From Terriglobia bacterium (GTDB lineage Bacteria > Acidobacteriota > Terriglobia > Acidiferrales > UBA7541), in contig JAIQES010000032.1 of NCBI GenBank assembly GCA_020073705.1, positions 1-50,112 on the forward strand: a stretch of 50,112 nucleotides of DNA, written 5' to 3'. The number at the start of each line of letters is the position of its first letter. Position 1 is the first letter of the stretch. The notes below the pieces were generated by a model. It ran no database searches and had not been told where the DNA came from. It was given only the letters and a program-made list of their open reading frames with translations. Below are positions 34,784-42,973 of the stretch, in pieces. The position numbers and the translations under genes are program-made.

Positions 34784-34825
34784 GCAGCGGCTGGCCTGCG
34801 CTCGGGGGCTGAGTCGGACTTAAAC

Positions 34826-35524
34826 ATGACGCCTATACTTTCAGTGCGGGATCTCACGATTAGCTTCGGGAATCGCACTATCATCCAGCACTTGAACTTT
34901 GCGGTCGATCCCGGTGATAACTTGGCGATCATCGGACCAAACGGTGCTGGCAAGACTGTCCTTCTCCGGGCCTTACTGAATTTGTTGCCCTACGAGGGTG
35001 CCATTCAATGGGCACCGGATGCCAAATTAGGCTACGTTCCCCAGAAAATCGCTGCAGATCGGCGCCTGCCACTATACGTAAACGACCTTCTGGCCGCAAA
35101 AGCGCGGTTACTGAAACTCCCCGCCCAGGATGTTCGACTGGTCGCAGACAGGGTGGGACTTACTCCAGAACTACTCGAAACCAGCGTCGGCATACTCTCC
35201 GGAGGAGAATTCCAAAAGGCTCTGATCGCATTCGCTTTGCTGGGGGATCCAAACGTACTGCTGTTCGACGAACCGACGGCCAGTCTCGACGAACTAGCGG
35301 AGGAACATATCTACGAATTATTGCGAGACTTACAGCGCGAGCGTCATTTAACTCTTCTTCTGGTCTCGCATGATCTCAGTGTCGTGTACCAGTCCGCGAC
35401 CAAAGTGCTCTGCCTCAGCAAGGGAAAGCCCTGTTTTGGTCCTCCCAGAGAGATCTTGACCCCGGAGACTTTAGAAGCCGTTTATTCCGCGCCACTAAAA
35501 TTCTACAAGCATTACGGTCATTAG
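34826..35524 (+). CDS. Metal ABC transporter ATP-binding protein (ZnuC/MntB-like)
   Basis: A 232-residue ABC ATPase. It has Walker A GPNGAGKT, Q-loop VPQK, signature LSGGEFQKALIAFALLG, Walker B VLLFDEPTA and the H-loop switch SHDLSVV. This is the ABC_Metallic family (Zn2+/Mn2+/Fe2+ uptake), with the permease of the same family right after it. Start: ATG 34826 with GGA seven bases upstream; weak, but an upstream alternative is not seen. No substrate-binding protein gene (ZnuA type) is next to it in the window. Confidence 0.92.
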   Translation: MTPILSVRDLTISFGNRTIIQHLNFAVDPGDNLAIIGPNGAGKTVLLRALLNLLPYEGAIQWAPDAKLGYVPQKIAADRRLPLYVNDLLAAKARLLKLPAQDVRLVADRVGLTPELLETSVGILSGGEFQKALIAFALLGDPNVLLFDEPTASLDELAEEHIYELLRDLQRERHLTLLLVSHDLSVVYQSATKVLCLSKGKPCFGPPREILTPETLEAVYSAPLKFYKHYGH

Positions 35525-35535
35525 GGGATCAGCAG

Positions 35536-36318
35536 ATGTTTCATTCAGGCGAAATCTACGCGATCATATTGGCTCTGCTCTTCGCTGTTGCCGCCGGCCT
35601 GGTCGGTAGCTTTGCACTCATGAAACGGATGCTTTTGGCCAGCGATGTGATCTCGCACGTGGCGCTTCCCGGACTAGGCCTGGCCTTTCTTTTCCATTTC
35701 AATCCGCTACTTGGCGGTTCCGCGACCTTGCTTGTGGGTACGCTGTTGATCTGGCAACTCCAAAAGCAAACGGGCCTCGCGACCGAGGCCATGATCGGTG
35801 TGGTATTTGCAGGGTCAGTCGCCATCGGCGCCGTTTTGACTCCGAAGGAAGACCTGGTCGAGGCATTGTTCGGGCGGTTCCAGGATCTCTCGCTCGTGGC
35901 GTTCTTGGTTGGAGCTGCCGCCGTTCTGCTTATTATCCTGGTTATCTTCCGATTCAGGGATGAACTGATTTTGGGCCTGTTCGCACCCGAATTGGCCGCC
36001 GCAACGGGCATGAAGCTTGAAAGACTGAACCTATATTTCCTCCTGGCGTTCAGCCTGTCCGTTCTTGTAGGCCTGCGTTTCCTGGGCGCGCTCCTCGCCG
36101 GATCGTTGATAATCATTCCTGCAACCACCAGCCGGCGGCTTACAAATAACCTGTCGCACTTTCTAGTCGTTTCTTGCCTTGCCAGCGTGGTGGCTGTCGG
36201 ATCGGGCTTTGCCGTGACTCGTTACATGTTGCCCCAAATCAGCCCGGGACCAGTTATTGTCATCATTTCCGCGGCTCTATTCATATTGAGCCTGCTTAAG
36301 AAGCCTGCTCCCGCTTAG
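35536..36318 (+). CDS. Metal ABC transporter permease (ZnuB/ABC-3 family)
   Basis: A 260-residue inner-membrane permease of the ABC-3 family. It has about eight hydrophobic segments and conserved loops, e.g. MLLASDVISHVALPGLGLAF (cytoplasmic coupling and metal-path residues) and GLRFLGALLAGSLIIIPATTSRRL, which is the diagnostic C-terminal block of ZnuB-type permeases (LRFLG-LL-SLI-IPA). It starts 11 bases after the ATPase stop, so the pair is an operon. The specificity for Zn2+ or Mn2+ cannot be set from sequence. Confidence 0.93.
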   Translation: MFHSGEIYAIILALLFAVAAGLVGSFALMKRMLLASDVISHVALPGLGLAFLFHFNPLLGGSATLLVGTLLIWQLQKQTGLATEAMIGVVFAGSVAIGAVLTPKEDLVEALFGRFQDLSLVAFLVGAAAVLLIILVIFRFRDELILGLFAPELAAATGMKLERLNLYFLLAFSLSVLVGLRFLGALLAGSLIIIPATTSRRLTNNLSHFLVVSCLASVVAVGSGFAVTRYMLPQISPGPVIVIISAALFILSLLKKPAPA

Positions 36319-36558
36319 GAGTATCGCCTTGTGATCTTGGCGGATTGCGCCCGTATCACGGGGCATTCGGACACAAGCAATTCTCGAGGGGTGGCCGACC
36401 ATTCGTCCAGAAACGGTCGGCTTGCATCGGATCCGGCGAAATAGTGAGTTAGGTGCCGACTTCATATAGCCTTGCATTGCAAATGTTCTGCGAGTCGTTG
36501 GATGGAAATGGGCCAATCGAAACCAGCCGGTGAAGGCAAGCGGGTCACGAATTGCGGC

Positions 36559-37425
36559 TCACGACCGCACGCGCCCGGCCTGGCGAACCTCGCGGCGATA
36601 ATCTGGGGCGAAAAGCTCGATCGTTCGGCACATTTCATAGAGGCGCGAGCGGATGCGCGCGCCCAGGCGGTCGGAGAGCGTGTCTTCGCGAGCAGCGGTG
36701 ACTGCTTGGCCCGATGGCAGGCGTGACGTTGCGGGCGCGGATGCGGCTCCTGCGCCATCGAGGTAATTCGTTGTCAGCAGGGTGATGCGCCGCTCGTTGT
36801 ACCGTGTATTGAGGATGTGTCCGACCGTTTCGAGCGCCCAGGGTGAAGGTTTGCTGGCGCCCAGGTCATCCAGCAGGAAGACGTCGGCTGTGAGCACCGG
36901 TTCGAGCACTCCCAGCTCTGTCGTCTGGCTTTCAGGATTGTAGCTGCCTTGAATTTCCTTGAGCAGTTCGCGGTAGTCGTAGAAGAGTCCTGTGTGCCCG
37001 CGCAACACGATCTGGCGAAGCGCGGCGACGGCCAGATGCGTCTTGCCCGCTCCGCAGGGGCCCATCAGCAGCAGTCCGGTTTCCGTCCCAACCGGATAAT
37101 CTCGCGCAAATGCCTCGACGACGAGCTTAGCCTGCTCGAGGCTGCGGTTCCACGCGGCGGATTCGCGGCTGGCTTCATAGAGGTCCGTGTCAAAGTTGTC
37201 GAAGTCGCAGTGCTCGTACCGGCGCGGGATGCGGGCGCGCGCCATCGTCCGCGCGGCGCGATCGGTGCCCGTGCAGTCGCAGGGCACGGCCCAGACCCGC
37301 TTCGTTTCGCCGGTGCCAGCGACAGGTCTCTCCCAGGAAACGCGCTTTGTTTTTTCATCCGCCGCGACGCGCTCGACGGTCTTCCATCCTGTGCCGCCGC
37401 AAAGCGGGCAATCGGGTTGCGCCAT
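36559..37425 (-). CDS. DnaC/IstB-like AAA+ ATPase with zinc motif
   Basis: A 288-residue AAA+ helicase-loader-type protein. The N-terminus has CPLCGGTG and CDC, a compact zinc motif unlike simple DnaC. The core has Walker A MGPCGAGKTHLA, a Walker B LLDDLG with sensor around ITLLTTNYL, and the Arg finger around DRLGARIRSRL. This architecture is found near the heat-shock genes in acidobacteria and could load replicative helicase or act on ssDNA. The start is chosen at the ATG before AQPDC, as the frame upstream enters non-conserved sequence. The gene ends without an obvious terminator, convergent with the ABC permease. Confidence 0.85.
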   Translation of the reverse strand: MAQPDCPLCGGTGWKTVERVAADEKTKRVSWERPVAGTGETKRVWAVPCDCTGTDRAARTMARARIPRRYEHCDFDNFDTDLYEASRESAAWNRSLEQAKLVVEAFARDYPVGTETGLLLMGPCGAGKTHLAVAALRQIVLRGHTGLFYDYRELLKEIQGSYNPESQTTELGVLEPVLTADVFLLDDLGASKPSPWALETVGHILNTRYNERRITLLTTNYLDGAGAASAPATSRLPSGQAVTAAREDTLSDRLGARIRSRLYEMCRTIELFAPDYRREVRQAGRVRS

Positions 37426-37532
37426 GTCGCCAGCATAGGCGTGCTGCCCGAGATGCGCAAGCGGTCGCAGCCTGTGGAAAGTTGTGGCGGTGTGGAAAAG
37501 ACGGGGAAGCACAGATGAGGCGCCGTGAAATC

Positions 37533-37588
37533 GTGACTCGTGATTCGTGAAGAGCCGCCTCTGCTGCGTTTGACGAATCACGAATCAC
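37533..37588. repeat. Heptamer tandem repeats in both orientations
   Basis: GTGACTC, GTGATTC, GTGAAGA in register (37533-37553), then, 21 bases later, GAATCAC GAATCAC (37575-37588), the same unit inverted. The two blocks can pair as a hairpin between the hspR 3' end and the DnaC-like gene. Confidence 0.7.
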
Positions 37589-37592
37589 TTTC

Positions 37593-37620
37593 CTCATCTG
37601 TGTTTATCTGTGGTTGCTTC
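37593..37620 (-). repeat. Small dispersed repeat (AACCACAGATGG family), copy 3
   Basis: On the minus strand GCAACCACAGATAAACACAG then ATGA. It provides the last codons (ATTDKHR) and the stop of hspR. Compare copies at 24519-24550 and 31189-31223. Confidence 0.6.
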
Positions 37621-38025
37621 ATTCTTCTGAACGCGGATGACTTTCGGCTGCGGAACGCGCACGAGCGCATTGTCCGGGGGCCGCGCGCCCACGGATCTGA
37701 GCCCGCGGGACAGTTCCTGCTGCACAAACGAAGTGAATGCCTCCATCTGGTGCTGCATTTCGGCCATTTTTTCGCGCATGTTGAGGATGATTTCGATCCC
37801 GGCCAGGTTGACGCCCATCTCGCGGGTCAGGGTCAGGATGACCTCGAGCCGTTCAAGGTCGGAGTCGGTATAGAGCCGCGTGTTGCCCTGCGAGCGCGAG
37901 GGTTTCAGCAGTCCCACCCGCTCATAGAGGCGCAGCGTCTGCGGATGCAGTTTGTAGAGTTCGGCCACAGCCGAGATCATGTACCCGGCGCGGGCCTTTT
38001 TTCTTTTTACGCTGGTGCGCGGCAT
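37594..38025 (-). CDS. hspR: MerR-family heat shock repressor HspR
   Basis: A 143-residue MerR-type winged-helix regulator. The recognition helix region SAVAELYKLHPQTLRLYERVGLLKPSRSQGNTRLYTDSDLE (in pieces) is diagnostic of HspR, and the RREM-type C-terminal coiled coil follows. In actinobacteria HspR binds HAIR operators with DnaK as co-repressor. A matching operator lies upstream of dnaK here. AAGGAG seven bases before the ATG decides the start. It begins 11 bases after the dnaJ stop, so the two are co-transcribed. The last residues EATTDKHR and the stop are encoded by a dispersed repeat, so the native C-terminus may have been replaced. Confidence 0.93.
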   Translation of the reverse strand: MPRTSVKRKKARAGYMISAVAELYKLHPQTLRLYERVGLLKPSRSQGNTRLYTDSDLERLEVILTLTREMGVNLAGIEIILNMREKMAEMQHQMEAFTSFVQQELSRGLRSVGARPPDNALVRVPQPKVIRVQKNEATTDKHR

Positions 38026-38036
38026 AGCTGCGCTCC

Positions 38037-39176
38037 TTACGCCTTGGTGCGTTCGAACAGATCCTTGCGTGGATCTTCAGGGGCGAGGCGGTCCAGTTCC
38101 CGCAAAAGTTCCCGTACGCGTTCGTCCACTGGCTTCGGGACAATGACCTGTAACTCGACGTATTGATGTCCGCGGCTCCCCGGCTGGCGAAGCGACGGGA
38201 TGCCCTTGTCGCGCAGGCGCAGCTTCTGACCACTGTTGGTGCCCGGCGGAATGCGCAAGAGGGAGCGGCCGTCCAGGGTCGGCACTTCGATTTTCGCGCC
38301 AAGCGCCGCTTCGGTTACGGTAATGGGCACGACGGTATACAGGTCATCGCCCCGGCGCTCGAAAAACGAATGCGGCTGGACCTCGGTAATGATGTACAGA
38401 TCGCCCGGGGGCGCGCCGGCGGTTCCGGCATTTCCGCGGCCCGGAACGCGCACACGCGAACCGGTCTGCACACCCGCGGGAATTCGAACGTCGATGGTAT
38501 CGACACGGCGCACGCGACCGTCGCCGCCGCACAGCCGGCAGAGATTGCGGATGCGCCCAGTGCCACCGCAGCGCGTACACGTCAAATTAAAGCGCATCCG
38601 GCCACTGGTTTGCGTCACCTGTCCGGTGCCGCCGCAGGCCGTGCAGGTCTGCGGTTGGCCGACGGTTCCAGTGCCGCGGCAGTCCGTGCAGGCATCGAGG
38701 CGCGCAATGGTGAGTTTCTTCACCGTGCCGTGCACGGCTTCCCAGAAAGTGATCTCGATCTGATACTCGAGGCTCGAGCCGGGTTCCGGACGGGAACGCG
38801 CCTCGGCGGCCGCGCCGCCTCGGAAATACTGGCTGAACAGGTCGCGGAAGCTCGGTCCCGCGCCGCCTCCTCCACCGAAATCGAATCCCCCGAAATCAAA
38901 ATGCGCTTCGCCGAAGTCCGCTCCACCCGGCGCGCCCCCCGCCCCCGGCGTTTCGAAGCCGAACTGATCGTACGTCTGGCGTTTCTTACTGTCAGAGAGG
39001 ACGTCGTAAGCTTCCTGCACCTGTTTGAACTTCTCTTCCGAGGATTTATCGCCGGGGTTCAGGTCAGGGTGATATTTGCGCGCAAGTTTCCGGTAGGCCT
39101 GCCGGATTTCCTTCTGCGCCGCCTTGCGAGAGACGCCCAGCAGTTCGTAATAATCCTGTTTAGTTGAAGTAGCCAT
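38037..39176 (-). CDS. dnaJ: Chaperone DnaJ (Hsp40)
   Basis: A 379-residue type A Hsp40. It has a J-domain with the HPD motif ([10 protein letters not shown]), a Gly-rich linker ([11 protein letters not shown]), four zinc-binding CxxCxGxG-type repeats ([24 protein letters not shown] and CRLCGGDG), and the substrate-binding C-terminal barrels. It recruits clients to DnaK and stimulates its ATPase. No clear ribosome site precedes the ATG; the bases just upstream are a heptamer tandem repeat. Adjacent genes are hspR (11 bases downstream) and an unknown gene about 230 bases upstream. The last residues [15 protein letters not shown] look normal. Confidence 0.97.
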   Translation of the reverse strand: MATSTKQDYYELLGVSRKAAQKEIRQAYRKLARKYHPDLNPGDKSSEEKFKQVQEAYDVLSDSKKRQTYDQFGFETPGAGGAPGGADFGEAHFDFGGFDFGGGGGAGPSFRDLFSQYFRGGAAAEARSRPEPGSSLEYQIEITFWEAVHGTVKKLTIARLDACTDCRGTGTVGQPQTCTACGGTGQVTQTSGRMRFNLTCTRCGGTGRIRNLCRLCGGDGRVRRVDTIDVRIPAGVQTGSRVRVPGRGNAGTAGAPPGDLYIITEVQPHSFFERRGDDLYTVVPITVTEAALGAKIEVPTLDGRSLLRIPPGTNSGQKLRLRDKGIPSLRQPGSRGHQYVELQVIVPKPVDERVRELLRELDRLAPEDPRKDLFERTKA

Positions 39177-39181
39177 GTTTG

Positions 39182-39209
39182 GTGACTAGTGACTGGTGAC
39201 CAGTGACTT
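39182..39209 (+). repeat. Heptamer tandem repeat, four units, next to dnaJ start
   Basis: Four units in register: GTGACTA, GTGACTG, GTGACCA, GTGACTT. It starts six bases from the dnaJ ATG (which is on the minus strand), in the place where a ribosome site would be expected. Related units are at 34484, 37533 and 39245. Confidence 0.75.
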
Positions 39210-39244
39210 GTGCTTGTCCTGAGCTCCGCGAACCGGCGCGAAAG

Positions 39245-39265
39245 GTGATTCGTGACGTGTGATTC
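39245..39265 (+). repeat. Heptamer tandem repeat, three units
   Basis: GTGATTC, GTGACGT, GTGATTC in register. Preceded by a TTGTCCTGAGC-x-CGCGAA-type stretch (from 39213) that resembles the stretch before the 34484 repeat. Confidence 0.65.
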
Positions 39266-39316
39266 GTGCGTTTCATCGCAACATTTCGCTCAACGGTTAC
39301 CGCCGCATCTTTGTGG

Positions 39317-39360
39317 GTCGCGGCTCTTGTGGTGAGCTCAAGCGAACCATCAGCCGCGAC
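39317..39360. other. Inverted repeat between unknown gene and dnaJ
   Basis: GTCGCGGCT (39317-39325) pairs perfectly with AGCCGCGAC (39352-39360) around a 26-base loop with an inner CTTG/CAAG pair. It may end transcription or be an mRNA processing site in the dnaK-to-dnaJ spacer. No run of T follows on the minus strand. Confidence 0.5.
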
Positions 39361-39405
39361 TTACAGGGTCTCGAAAAACGGACGATTTAGCCCCTGAAAT
39401 TCCAA

Positions 39406-39864
39406 TCAAAGTTTCGCCCACCGGGCGTTGATCGCCGCCAGTTCCTGCTGCTCGCGTAGATATTCTTCACGCCGCCGCTGGCGCTCTTCATCCAATTTCC
39501 CGCCCAAGGTGGCTTCTTTCTGATTGGCGCGTTCGATCCAGCGATCGATCCAGGCCGTCTTCGCCTCCACACTCGCGGCGTCGGTGCGGAACCTCAACTG
39601 GCATCCGCTGATGTCGACAGCGCGAGGAAGAAAATCCGGCGGCGGCGCCTGCTGTGTTTCGTAAAACAATCGTTTCCAGTCGGCGCCGGGCGTTTCCGAA
39701 AGCATCACCTGCACCATGTACAAATCCTCGCGCAGCTTTTGAATGGCTTGTGGCGGCCCGGCTCGTTTGATTCCTTCGTGCGTCGTCAATGACGGCTCCC
39801 ATGAGTCGTAAAAAAACTCCGGCGTCACGCCGAGGCCCGGGCTGACCTGCCTTCGGCGTGACAT
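39406..39864 (-). CDS. Unknown gene between dnaK and dnaJ, 152 residues
   Basis: No family recognised. The protein begins MSRRRQVSPGLGVTPEFFYDSW and has a mid-region with aromatic and Pro residues (WKRLFYETQQAPPPDF). The C-terminal 60 residues are highly charged with strong helical, coiled-coil-like character (IDRWIERANQKEATLGGKLDE, then RRREEYLREQQEL). It sits where grpE is found in actinobacterial dnaK-grpE-dnaJ-hspR clusters, yet it does not look like GrpE. The ATG has no strong ribosome site; a GTG 12 codons in is an alternative. The tight flanking between dnaK (44 bases) and this gene supports a real gene in the same unit. Confidence 0.65.
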   Translation of the reverse strand: MSRRRQVSPGLGVTPEFFYDSWEPSLTTHEGIKRAGPPQAIQKLREDLYMVQVMLSETPGADWKRLFYETQQAPPPDFLPRAVDISGCQLRFRTDAASVEAKTAWIDRWIERANQKEATLGGKLDEERQRRREEYLREQQELAAINARWAKL

Positions 39865-39908
39865 CCGAATTTTCGGTGTTCCGCGGCTGCACCGCGGACG
39901 CGACCGTC

Positions 39909-41858
39909 TTAGTTCGGCTTCTTCGTTTCATCGACGTCCACGTACTCAGCGTCGATAACCTCGCCCGGAGGCGCGGAACTCGAGCCTGGCGCTGGCTCGC
40001 CCTGCGCGCCAGGGCCTTTGTCGGAGCCTGCGGCGCCCGCCTGCGGCCCGCTTGCTTGAGCGCTTTGGTAGAGCACCTCGGCGAGCTTATGCGAGGCGCG
40101 CTCGAGTTGTTGCGTCGTCGACTGGATTTGGTCGAGGACGCCTCCCGCAAGCGCCGATTTCGCCGCCGCAAGGGCTTCTTCCACCGGTTTTACATCGGAT
40201 TCGGAGAGCTTCTCGCGATTGTCGCTGAGCAACTTCTCGACCTGGTACACCCGGTTGTCGAGGATGTTCCGCGCCTCGATCTCCGCCAGCTTCTTCTTGT
40301 CCTCCTCGGCGTGCGCTTCGGCGTCGTTGCGCATCCGCTCAGCTTCTTCTTTGCTGAGGGCAGTGGAAGAGGTTATCGTGATTTTTTGCTCTTTGTTCGT
40401 CGCGTGATCCTTCGCGGAGACATTCAGAATGCCGTTGGCATCGATGTCGAAGGTCACCTCGATTTGCGGCATCCCGCGTGGCGCCGGCGGAATCCCCATC
40501 AGGTGAAACTTGCCGAGCGTGCGGTTGTCGCCAGCCATCTTCCGCTCGCCCTGCATGACGTGGATTTCGACCGACGGCTGGTTATCCGCCGCGGTTGAAA
40601 ACGTCTCGGACTTGCGCGTCGGGATCGTCGTGTTTCGCGGGATCAGCACGGTCATGACTCCGCCCAGGGTCTCAACGCCGAGCGACAATGGGGTAACATC
40701 GAGAAGCAGGATGTCTTTCACCTCGCCGCCCAGCACGCCGCCCTGAATTGCCGCGCCCACCGCAACGACTTCGTCCGGGTTGACTCCCTTATGCGGCTCT
40801 TTGCCGAAGAGTTCCTTGACCAGCGCCTGAATGCGCGGCATGCGCGTTTGCCCGCCGACAAGCACGACTTCATTAATCTTGCTGGCATCAATCCCGGCGT
40901 CTGTCATGCATTGCCGGCACGGTCCCACTGACCGTTGGATGATTTCTTCGACCATGACCTCGAGTTTGCCGCGCGTGAGTTTCTTGACCAGATGTTTTGG
41001 GCCACTGGCGTCGGCTGTGATGAAAGGCAGATTGATCTCGGTCTCCATTGTGGTGGAGAGTTCTATCTTGGCGCGTTCGGCAGCATCGCGGAGACGTTGC
41101 AACGCCATTTCATTGCCCTTGCTTCCGAGATCAAGACCTTCATCCTTCTTGAATTCCTCAAGGAGCCAATCAACGATACGCTGGTCAATATTGTCGCCGC
41201 CGAGGTGCGTATTGCCGTTGGTGGCCTTCACTTCGATCACACCCTCGCCAACTTCAAGGATTGAAATATCAAAAGTTCCACCGCCGAAGTCGTACACCGC
41301 AATCGTTTCGTCTTTCTTCTTATCCAGACCATAGGCCAGCGCCGCCGCCGTGGGTTCGTTAATGATCCGCTTCACGTCCAGCCCGGCGATCGTGCCGGCG
41401 TCTTTCGTTGCTTGGCGTTGCCCGTCGTTGAAGTAAGCCGGCACCGTGATGACTGCCTCGGTGACCTTTTCGCCCAGAAAATCCTCCGCCGCCTTCTTCA
41501 GCTTCTGGAGGATCATGGCGGAAATCTCAGGCGGGGTGTATTCCTTGCCATGTGCCACGACGGCCACGCCTTCGCCCTTGTGAATTACCTTGTAAGGGAC
41601 CATCTTCATTTCTTCACTCACTTCGTCATAGCGCCGCCCCATGAAACGCTTGATGGAGTAAACCGTGTTTTCGGGATTCGTCACGGCCTGCCGTTTCGCC
41701 ACCTGTCCGACCAGTCGCTCGCCAGACTTGGTGACGCCAACCACCGATGGAGTCGTCCGACCGCCCTCCTGGTTAGGGATCACCACTGGCTCCCCGCCTT
41801 GCATGACGGCGACAGCGGAGTTGGTTGTTCCAAGGTCGATGCCAATAATTTTGCTCAT
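39909..41858 (-). CDS. dnaK: Chaperone DnaK (Hsp70)
   Basis: A 649-residue Hsp70. It starts [19 protein letters not shown] and contains the nucleotide-binding signatures [12 protein letters not shown]-like (here [15 protein letters not shown]) and [17 protein letters not shown], then the substrate-binding domain ([26 protein letters not shown]) and a helical lid with a Gly/Pro/Ala-rich tail ending [11 protein letters not shown], close to the EEVD-like acidic end. It refolds proteins with DnaJ and a GrpE encoded elsewhere. An ideal ribosome site (AAGGAGG) precedes the ATG. Upstream lies a consensus promoter overlapped by a HAIR-like operator. Confidence 0.98.
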   Translation of the reverse strand: MSKIIGIDLGTTNSAVAVMQGGEPVVIPNQEGGRTTPSVVGVTKSGERLVGQVAKRQAVTNPENTVYSIKRFMGRRYDEVSEEMKMVPYKVIHKGEGVAVVAHGKEYTPPEISAMILQKLKKAAEDFLGEKVTEAVITVPAYFNDGQRQATKDAGTIAGLDVKRIINEPTAAALAYGLDKKKDETIAVYDFGGGTFDISILEVGEGVIEVKATNGNTHLGGDNIDQRIVDWLLEEFKKDEGLDLGSKGNEMALQRLRDAAERAKIELSTTMETEINLPFITADASGPKHLVKKLTRGKLEVMVEEIIQRSVGPCRQCMTDAGIDASKINEVVLVGGQTRMPRIQALVKELFGKEPHKGVNPDEVVAVGAAIQGGVLGGEVKDILLLDVTPLSLGVETLGGVMTVLIPRNTTIPTRKSETFSTAADNQPSVEIHVMQGERKMAGDNRTLGKFHLMGIPPAPRGMPQIEVTFDIDANGILNVSAKDHATNKEQKITITSSTALSKEEAERMRNDAEAHAEEDKKKLAEIEARNILDNRVYQVEKLLSDNREKLSESDVKPVEEALAAAKSALAGGVLDQIQSTTQQLERASHKLAEVLYQSAQASGPQAGAAGSDKGPGAQGEPAPGSSSAPPGEVIDAEYVDVDETKKPN

Positions 41859-41921
41859 TGCGCCTGTCCTCCTTCAAACCCTTGTCCGGTAAAGCCCGGC
41901 ATGAGTACGTAAGACGCAACC

Positions 41922-41951
41922 AGTATAAATATTGAGTGTCACATTGTCAAG
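41922..41951 (-). promoter_or_regulatory. dnaK sigma-70 promoter with overlapping HAIR (HspR) operator
   Basis: On the minus strand the -35 box TTGACA (41950-41945) and -10 box TATACT (41927-41922) are separated by 17 bases, near-perfect for sigma-70. Over the -35 and spacer lies CTTGACA-N7-ACTCAAT (41951-41931). The HAIR consensus of HspR is CTTGAGT-N7-ACTCAAG; 11 of 14 arm positions match, with exact 7-base spacer. HspR bound here would block RNA polymerase. Confidence 0.75.
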
Positions 41952-42293
41952 TATTTTGATGATAGCATATCTGGTGTGTTTATAGTGTATTACGTCTGGT
42001 TATGGACTCCAAGATACCGGCCATTCCTTCATGCTTCCAGGGGCGGGGGTACCCAATGACTTTGCCATCCATCTACCGTCCATAATAAGCGCTCCCATCA
42101 CGTAGGGTAGAAGGGATAGCCTTGAAGACTGACCTTTACTTTCGTAAGAAGCGGCCAACATCTGCATCGGTTCAATGCGTCCAACTTTGGGCTAGGATAT
42201 AACCCTAATCTGTGAGTTCTACGTCTATAAGTGCAGAAGAGGCCAAATTGGGGTTAAAATACGCGGGTCATAAGAACTTAAGGAGAGCAACAA
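41952..42293. other. Intergenic region between dnaK promoter and DsbA-like gene
   Basis: AT-rich compared with the window. No gene is supported on either strand. Toward the right a TAAAAT (42254-42259) could be a -10 element for the plus-strand gene, but a matching -35 box is not evident. GGAGAG precedes the DsbA-like GTG. Confidence 0.4.
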
Positions 42294-42971
42294 GTGAAAT
42301 CGCCTGCCTTCAACCGCATTGGGATTTATCTCTTCGTTGTGGTCCTCGCGACCCTATCAAGTGTATCCGTATGCGCACAGACGAAGAGACCCACGAATCC
42401 GGCGGCAAAGTCAGCGGCTGCGACCGCTCCCTCTACCAATGGAAAAGCAATAGGCTCGAAGAACGCGCCGATCACCATTGAAGTTTTTGAGGATTTTGAA
42501 TGCCCCGCCTGCCGGAATTTCTACGAGACCAGTTTGCAGCAGGTCATAAACAACTACGTGGACACAGGCAAGGTTTATCTGATTCACCGCGATTTCCCGC
42601 TCGAAATGCATCCCTACGCGCGACAGGCCGCGCGTTTTGCCAATGCCGCCGCCGGACTCGGCCAATTTCAGGCCGTCGAGCAAGCGCTTTTCGACACGCA
42701 GAATCAATGGTCTCAGAACGGGAATATCGACGAAGCCATGGCCCCATCGTTTTCTCCCGCGCAGCTTAAAAAGATCCACGATTACGAATCACTGCACATC
42801 AATGAGATCAATGCCTCGATTGAACGCGACCGCACGATGGGGATTCAGCGGAATGTCAACCAGACGCCGACTATTTATGTGACATCGCATGGGAAGATGG
42901 AAGCGCTCCCGGGCGGCGGCGTCGACTACAAATTGCTGCAGCAATATCTCGACTTTCTGTTGCGCCAGTAG
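42294..42971 (+). CDS. Secreted thioredoxin-fold protein (DsbA/DsbG-like)
   Basis: A 225-residue exported oxidoreductase. A signal peptide ends near VSVCAQ. The thioredoxin fold shows the start strand APITIEVFEDFECPACRNFYE with a CPAC active site, and a cis-Pro loop NQTPTIYV. The fold insertion is all-helical, as in DsbA and the DSBA-like family PF13462. It could introduce or isomerise disulfides. GTG start with AAGGAGAG eight bases upstream. It is two bases before the next gene (MauE/DoxX-like), and a likely operon. Confidence 0.88.
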   Translation: MKSPAFNRIGIYLFVVVLATLSSVSVCAQTKRPTNPAAKSAAATAPSTNGKAIGSKNAPITIEVFEDFECPACRNFYETSLQQVINNYVDTGKVYLIHRDFPLEMHPYARQAARFANAAAGLGQFQAVEQALFDTQNQWSQNGNIDEAMAPSFSPAQLKKIHDYESLHINEINASIERDRTMGIQRNVNQTPTIYVTSHGKMEALPGGGVDYKLLQQYLDFLLRQ

Positions 42972-42973
42972 CG

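Larger units (their letters stand above)
34289..34825. other. 537-base intergenic region between rpsA and the ABC transporter
   Basis: No gene supported. It holds a heptamer repeat (34484-34504), an 18-base perfect palindrome CCCGGCCTGCAGGCCGGG (34598-34615), and a possible promoter for the transporter near 34754-34783. The rpsA ribosome site is at the left edge. The CGAAGCGGTGCGAAGGGTGA stretch around 34467-34486 recurs in related form near 25790-25815 and 39218-39250. Confidence 0.6.

Noticed and set aside
37533-37588. Opposed heptamers as a rho-independent terminator for hspR.
   Set aside because: No T-run follows on the minus strand and the units belong to a tandem repeat family, so repeat origin is the simpler reading.
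42100-42290. Possible small RNA or riboswitch before the DsbA-like gene.
   Set aside because: No recognisable conserved core (TPP, cobalamin, SAM or others) and no clear stem plus T-run was found.
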